Assembly (NCBI RefSeq): GCF_001661345.1
Contig: NW_017962914.1
Span: forward strand, 1,142,439 to 1,206,438
Reading direction: 5' to 3'
Origin: Ascoidea rubescens DSM 1968
Lineage: Eukaryota > Ascomycota > Saccharomycetes > Ascoideales > Ascoideaceae
Length of the DNA: 64,000 nucleotides
The translations under genes and the position numbers were made by a program. Each line of letters begins with the position of its first letter. Position 1 is the stretch's first letter. Positions 62,606-64,000 of this stretch are shown one piece after another. The notes under the pieces are model-generated. The model was not told the DNA's origin. It worked only from the letters and a program-made list of their open reading frames with translations, and searched no databases.

Positions 62606-63210
62606 GGCCACTCCTATATGTCGACAGTAAAGCAGCAAAAGCAATAAACCCACCATACTATAGCTGACTCTTCCGCCACAACACTGCTACAACACCATTC
62701 TGGAAATACAGTGGCAAATGTGGTCATGCGTGTGCAATTCTTATGACACATGATTTTATTAGGTAATCAAAGCAAGACTCAATTCAAAAGGGACTCGTCA
62801 CAAATAGTGTTTCAGTTCTTGAAGCAGACTGCCCCAAGTTTAATAGAAATATCAATATATAAAGAGTAGGAATTCAACAAGGAATTAAAAGAGAAAAAGA
62901 ACAAGAAGGAATAAGTTTTAATATAAATAGCTAAATACATATTATTCACCAATAATAATATATAGATAGAACCCAGTAATAACCATAGACTCGTGTTCTA
63001 TCCTAGATAATATAGAGACTTATTACACGCGTATGTCACGCGAATTACACGTGACTAATTTCTTGTGACCATTGCAACCAATGTGGTGGGTCGTTCCTTC
63101 CTCGAAGGATGTCCTCAGCCCAGCAGAAGAAGCAGAAGAAGCACAGGAAGCACTGCCAGCTGGAAGTATCTGACTACGTCTGATTCGAGAGTGTTGCCAG
63201 CTGTTTGACG
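62606..63210. promoter_or_regulatory. Upstream region of the velvet-domain gene
   Basis: 605 bp. Contains ACGCGT at about 63027, CACGTG at 63048-63053, and a CAGCAGAAGAAGCAGAAGAAGC tract at 63121-63152 about 60 bp before the proposed ATG. AT-rich before 63000. No separate gene seen. Confidence 0.5.
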
Positions 63211-64000
63211 ATGAATGAGCTATCTGAGGGTATGTATTGCTGCTGTGCTGGTGCTGCCTCCTCACTGTTTGGCGTCTGCATCTGTTCCCACTACTTTTTG
63301 TCACTGTGATTGCGATGCTGATGGGTTTCTAACCATCAATAAAGGAGTCTATCAACTAACTTTGCTCTGTTGTTGCTGTCTGTGAAGAGGACTATGCTTA
63401 TCAACTAATAATTGGCCAGCAGCCTGTAAGGGCTCGAATGTGTGGCCTTGGAGACAAAGATAGAAGACAAATTTCTCCTCCACCATGCATCCAGCTCGTT
63501 ATCTTGAACAAACACGATAACACTCCAATCAACCTATATCATATTAAGGACAGATTAAATTATATGCTTGTAGCTGAGTTATGGAACGCCGATAAAAAGA
63601 TTAACTTGTCTATCATTTCAACCCAATCAACTTCATCGCAGTCAGTTCCAAGATTAAATCATAACTCTTTGAACAATTCTTTGAGCAATTCTTTGAACAA
63701 CGCTTTAACTAATGATTTGAATCATTTGAGCCATTTGACTCAATTAAATCAATTAGCCCAAAATGGCTATAATTACAACGATTTTAGCTCAAACAAAACC
63801 TTTAATGATTTGCAAAACCAGATCGACAATAACAGTATGAGCAATATTGACACTATAATTAGCAATAACATGACTAATATTGATAATATGGAAAATATTG
63901 ATAATATCAATAAATTCAACAGTCTTACCAATAGTCACAATAGTAATAACGGTAATACTAATGATAACACTAACGATATCAATAACAATACTAATAATAG
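63211..64000 (+). CDS. Velvet-domain regulator, spliced, 3' end outside window
   Basis: Exon 1 (63211-63229) encodes MNELSE plus the first base of a Glu codon; exon 2 starts at 63388 and stays open to the right edge, giving 210 codons so far. The joined protein reads EDYAYQLIIGQQPVRARMCG, then GLGDKDRRQISPPPCIQLVI, the diagnostic opening of the velvet DNA-binding domain (QQP-x-RAR-x-CG-x-G-x-KDRR-x-x-x-PPP). HIKDRLNYMLVAELWNADK continues the fold. From about residue 83 a long Asn/Leu/Ser-rich insertion begins. Velvet proteins (VeA, VelB, VosA) are nuclear NF-kappaB-like factors that link light, development and secondary metabolism in filamentous fungi. I cannot say which class this is without the remainder. 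Confidence 0.88.
63230..63387 (+). other. Intron of the velvet-domain gene
   Basis: 158-nt phase-1 intron: donor GTATGT, branch-like AACTAAC at 63354-63360, acceptor GTGAAG. In-frame joining gives ELSEEDYAYQLIIGQQP. Confidence 0.85.

Noticed and set aside
1-64000. Transposons, retroelements or viral remnants
   Set aside because: No reverse transcriptase, integrase, transposase, capsid domain or long terminal repeat was recognised. The FAR1-like protein lacks any transposase domain.

Overview
This is a gene-dense, AT-rich nuclear fragment of a budding yeast (Saccharomycotina). The evidence is closely packed genes, short introns only at 5' ends, GTATGT-type donors with TACTAAC-type branch points, and clear orthologs of Saccharomyces genes: PTP1, KRE9, CAP1, RAD1, SWI1, MET12, SIP3, MAF1, MNN10, TRS23, RMI1, DOM34, CUE3, RPA190, FUN12, YVH1 and MTC1. 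Proteins carry long Asn-rich and Gln-rich tracts. The AAT/AAC-rich coding style, the scarcity of CTG codons (one in the whole of RPA190) and retained ancestral introns suggest an early-branching lineage, perhaps near Ascoidea or Saccharomycopsis. That placement is inference only.

Layout: 0-7.5 kb holds the end of PTP1, a membrane-anchored glutaredoxin-like protein with no catalytic cysteine, a two-intron small membrane protein, KRE9 and CAP1. 7.7-20 kb holds RAD1, an unrecognised Cys/His-rich protein, SWI1 and MET12 (one intron). 20-32 kb holds SIP3, a FAR1/WRKY-GCM1-type DNA-binding protein, a CYSTM protein, MAF1 (one intron), a degenerate-looking tRNA gene, MNN10, TRS23 and RMI1. 32-46 kb holds DOM34, CUE3, a Rieske-oxygenase relative that has lost its Rieske cluster, RPA190 and FUN12. 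47-64 kb holds two proteins with the Lon protease N-terminal region but no ATPase or protease domain, with YVH1 between them, then MTC1, an NNF2/AcrB-like membrane coiled-coil protein, and the spliced start of a velvet-domain gene that runs off the right edge.

The genes are mostly ordinary housekeeping functions and do not form one pathway. DOM34 and CUE3 both act on stalled ribosomes and sit end to end. MAF1 and RPA190 both concern Pol III/Pol I output. RAD1 and RMI1 are both DNA repair genes but are far apart.

The most unusual material is the pair of stand-alone Lon N-domain proteins, the velvet-domain gene, and two pseudoenzyme candidates (glutaredoxin-like and Rieske-like). Local GC-rich patches occur at several promoters and spread into neighbouring coding ends. 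No transposon, retroelement, CRISPR array or plasmid-like feature was seen.
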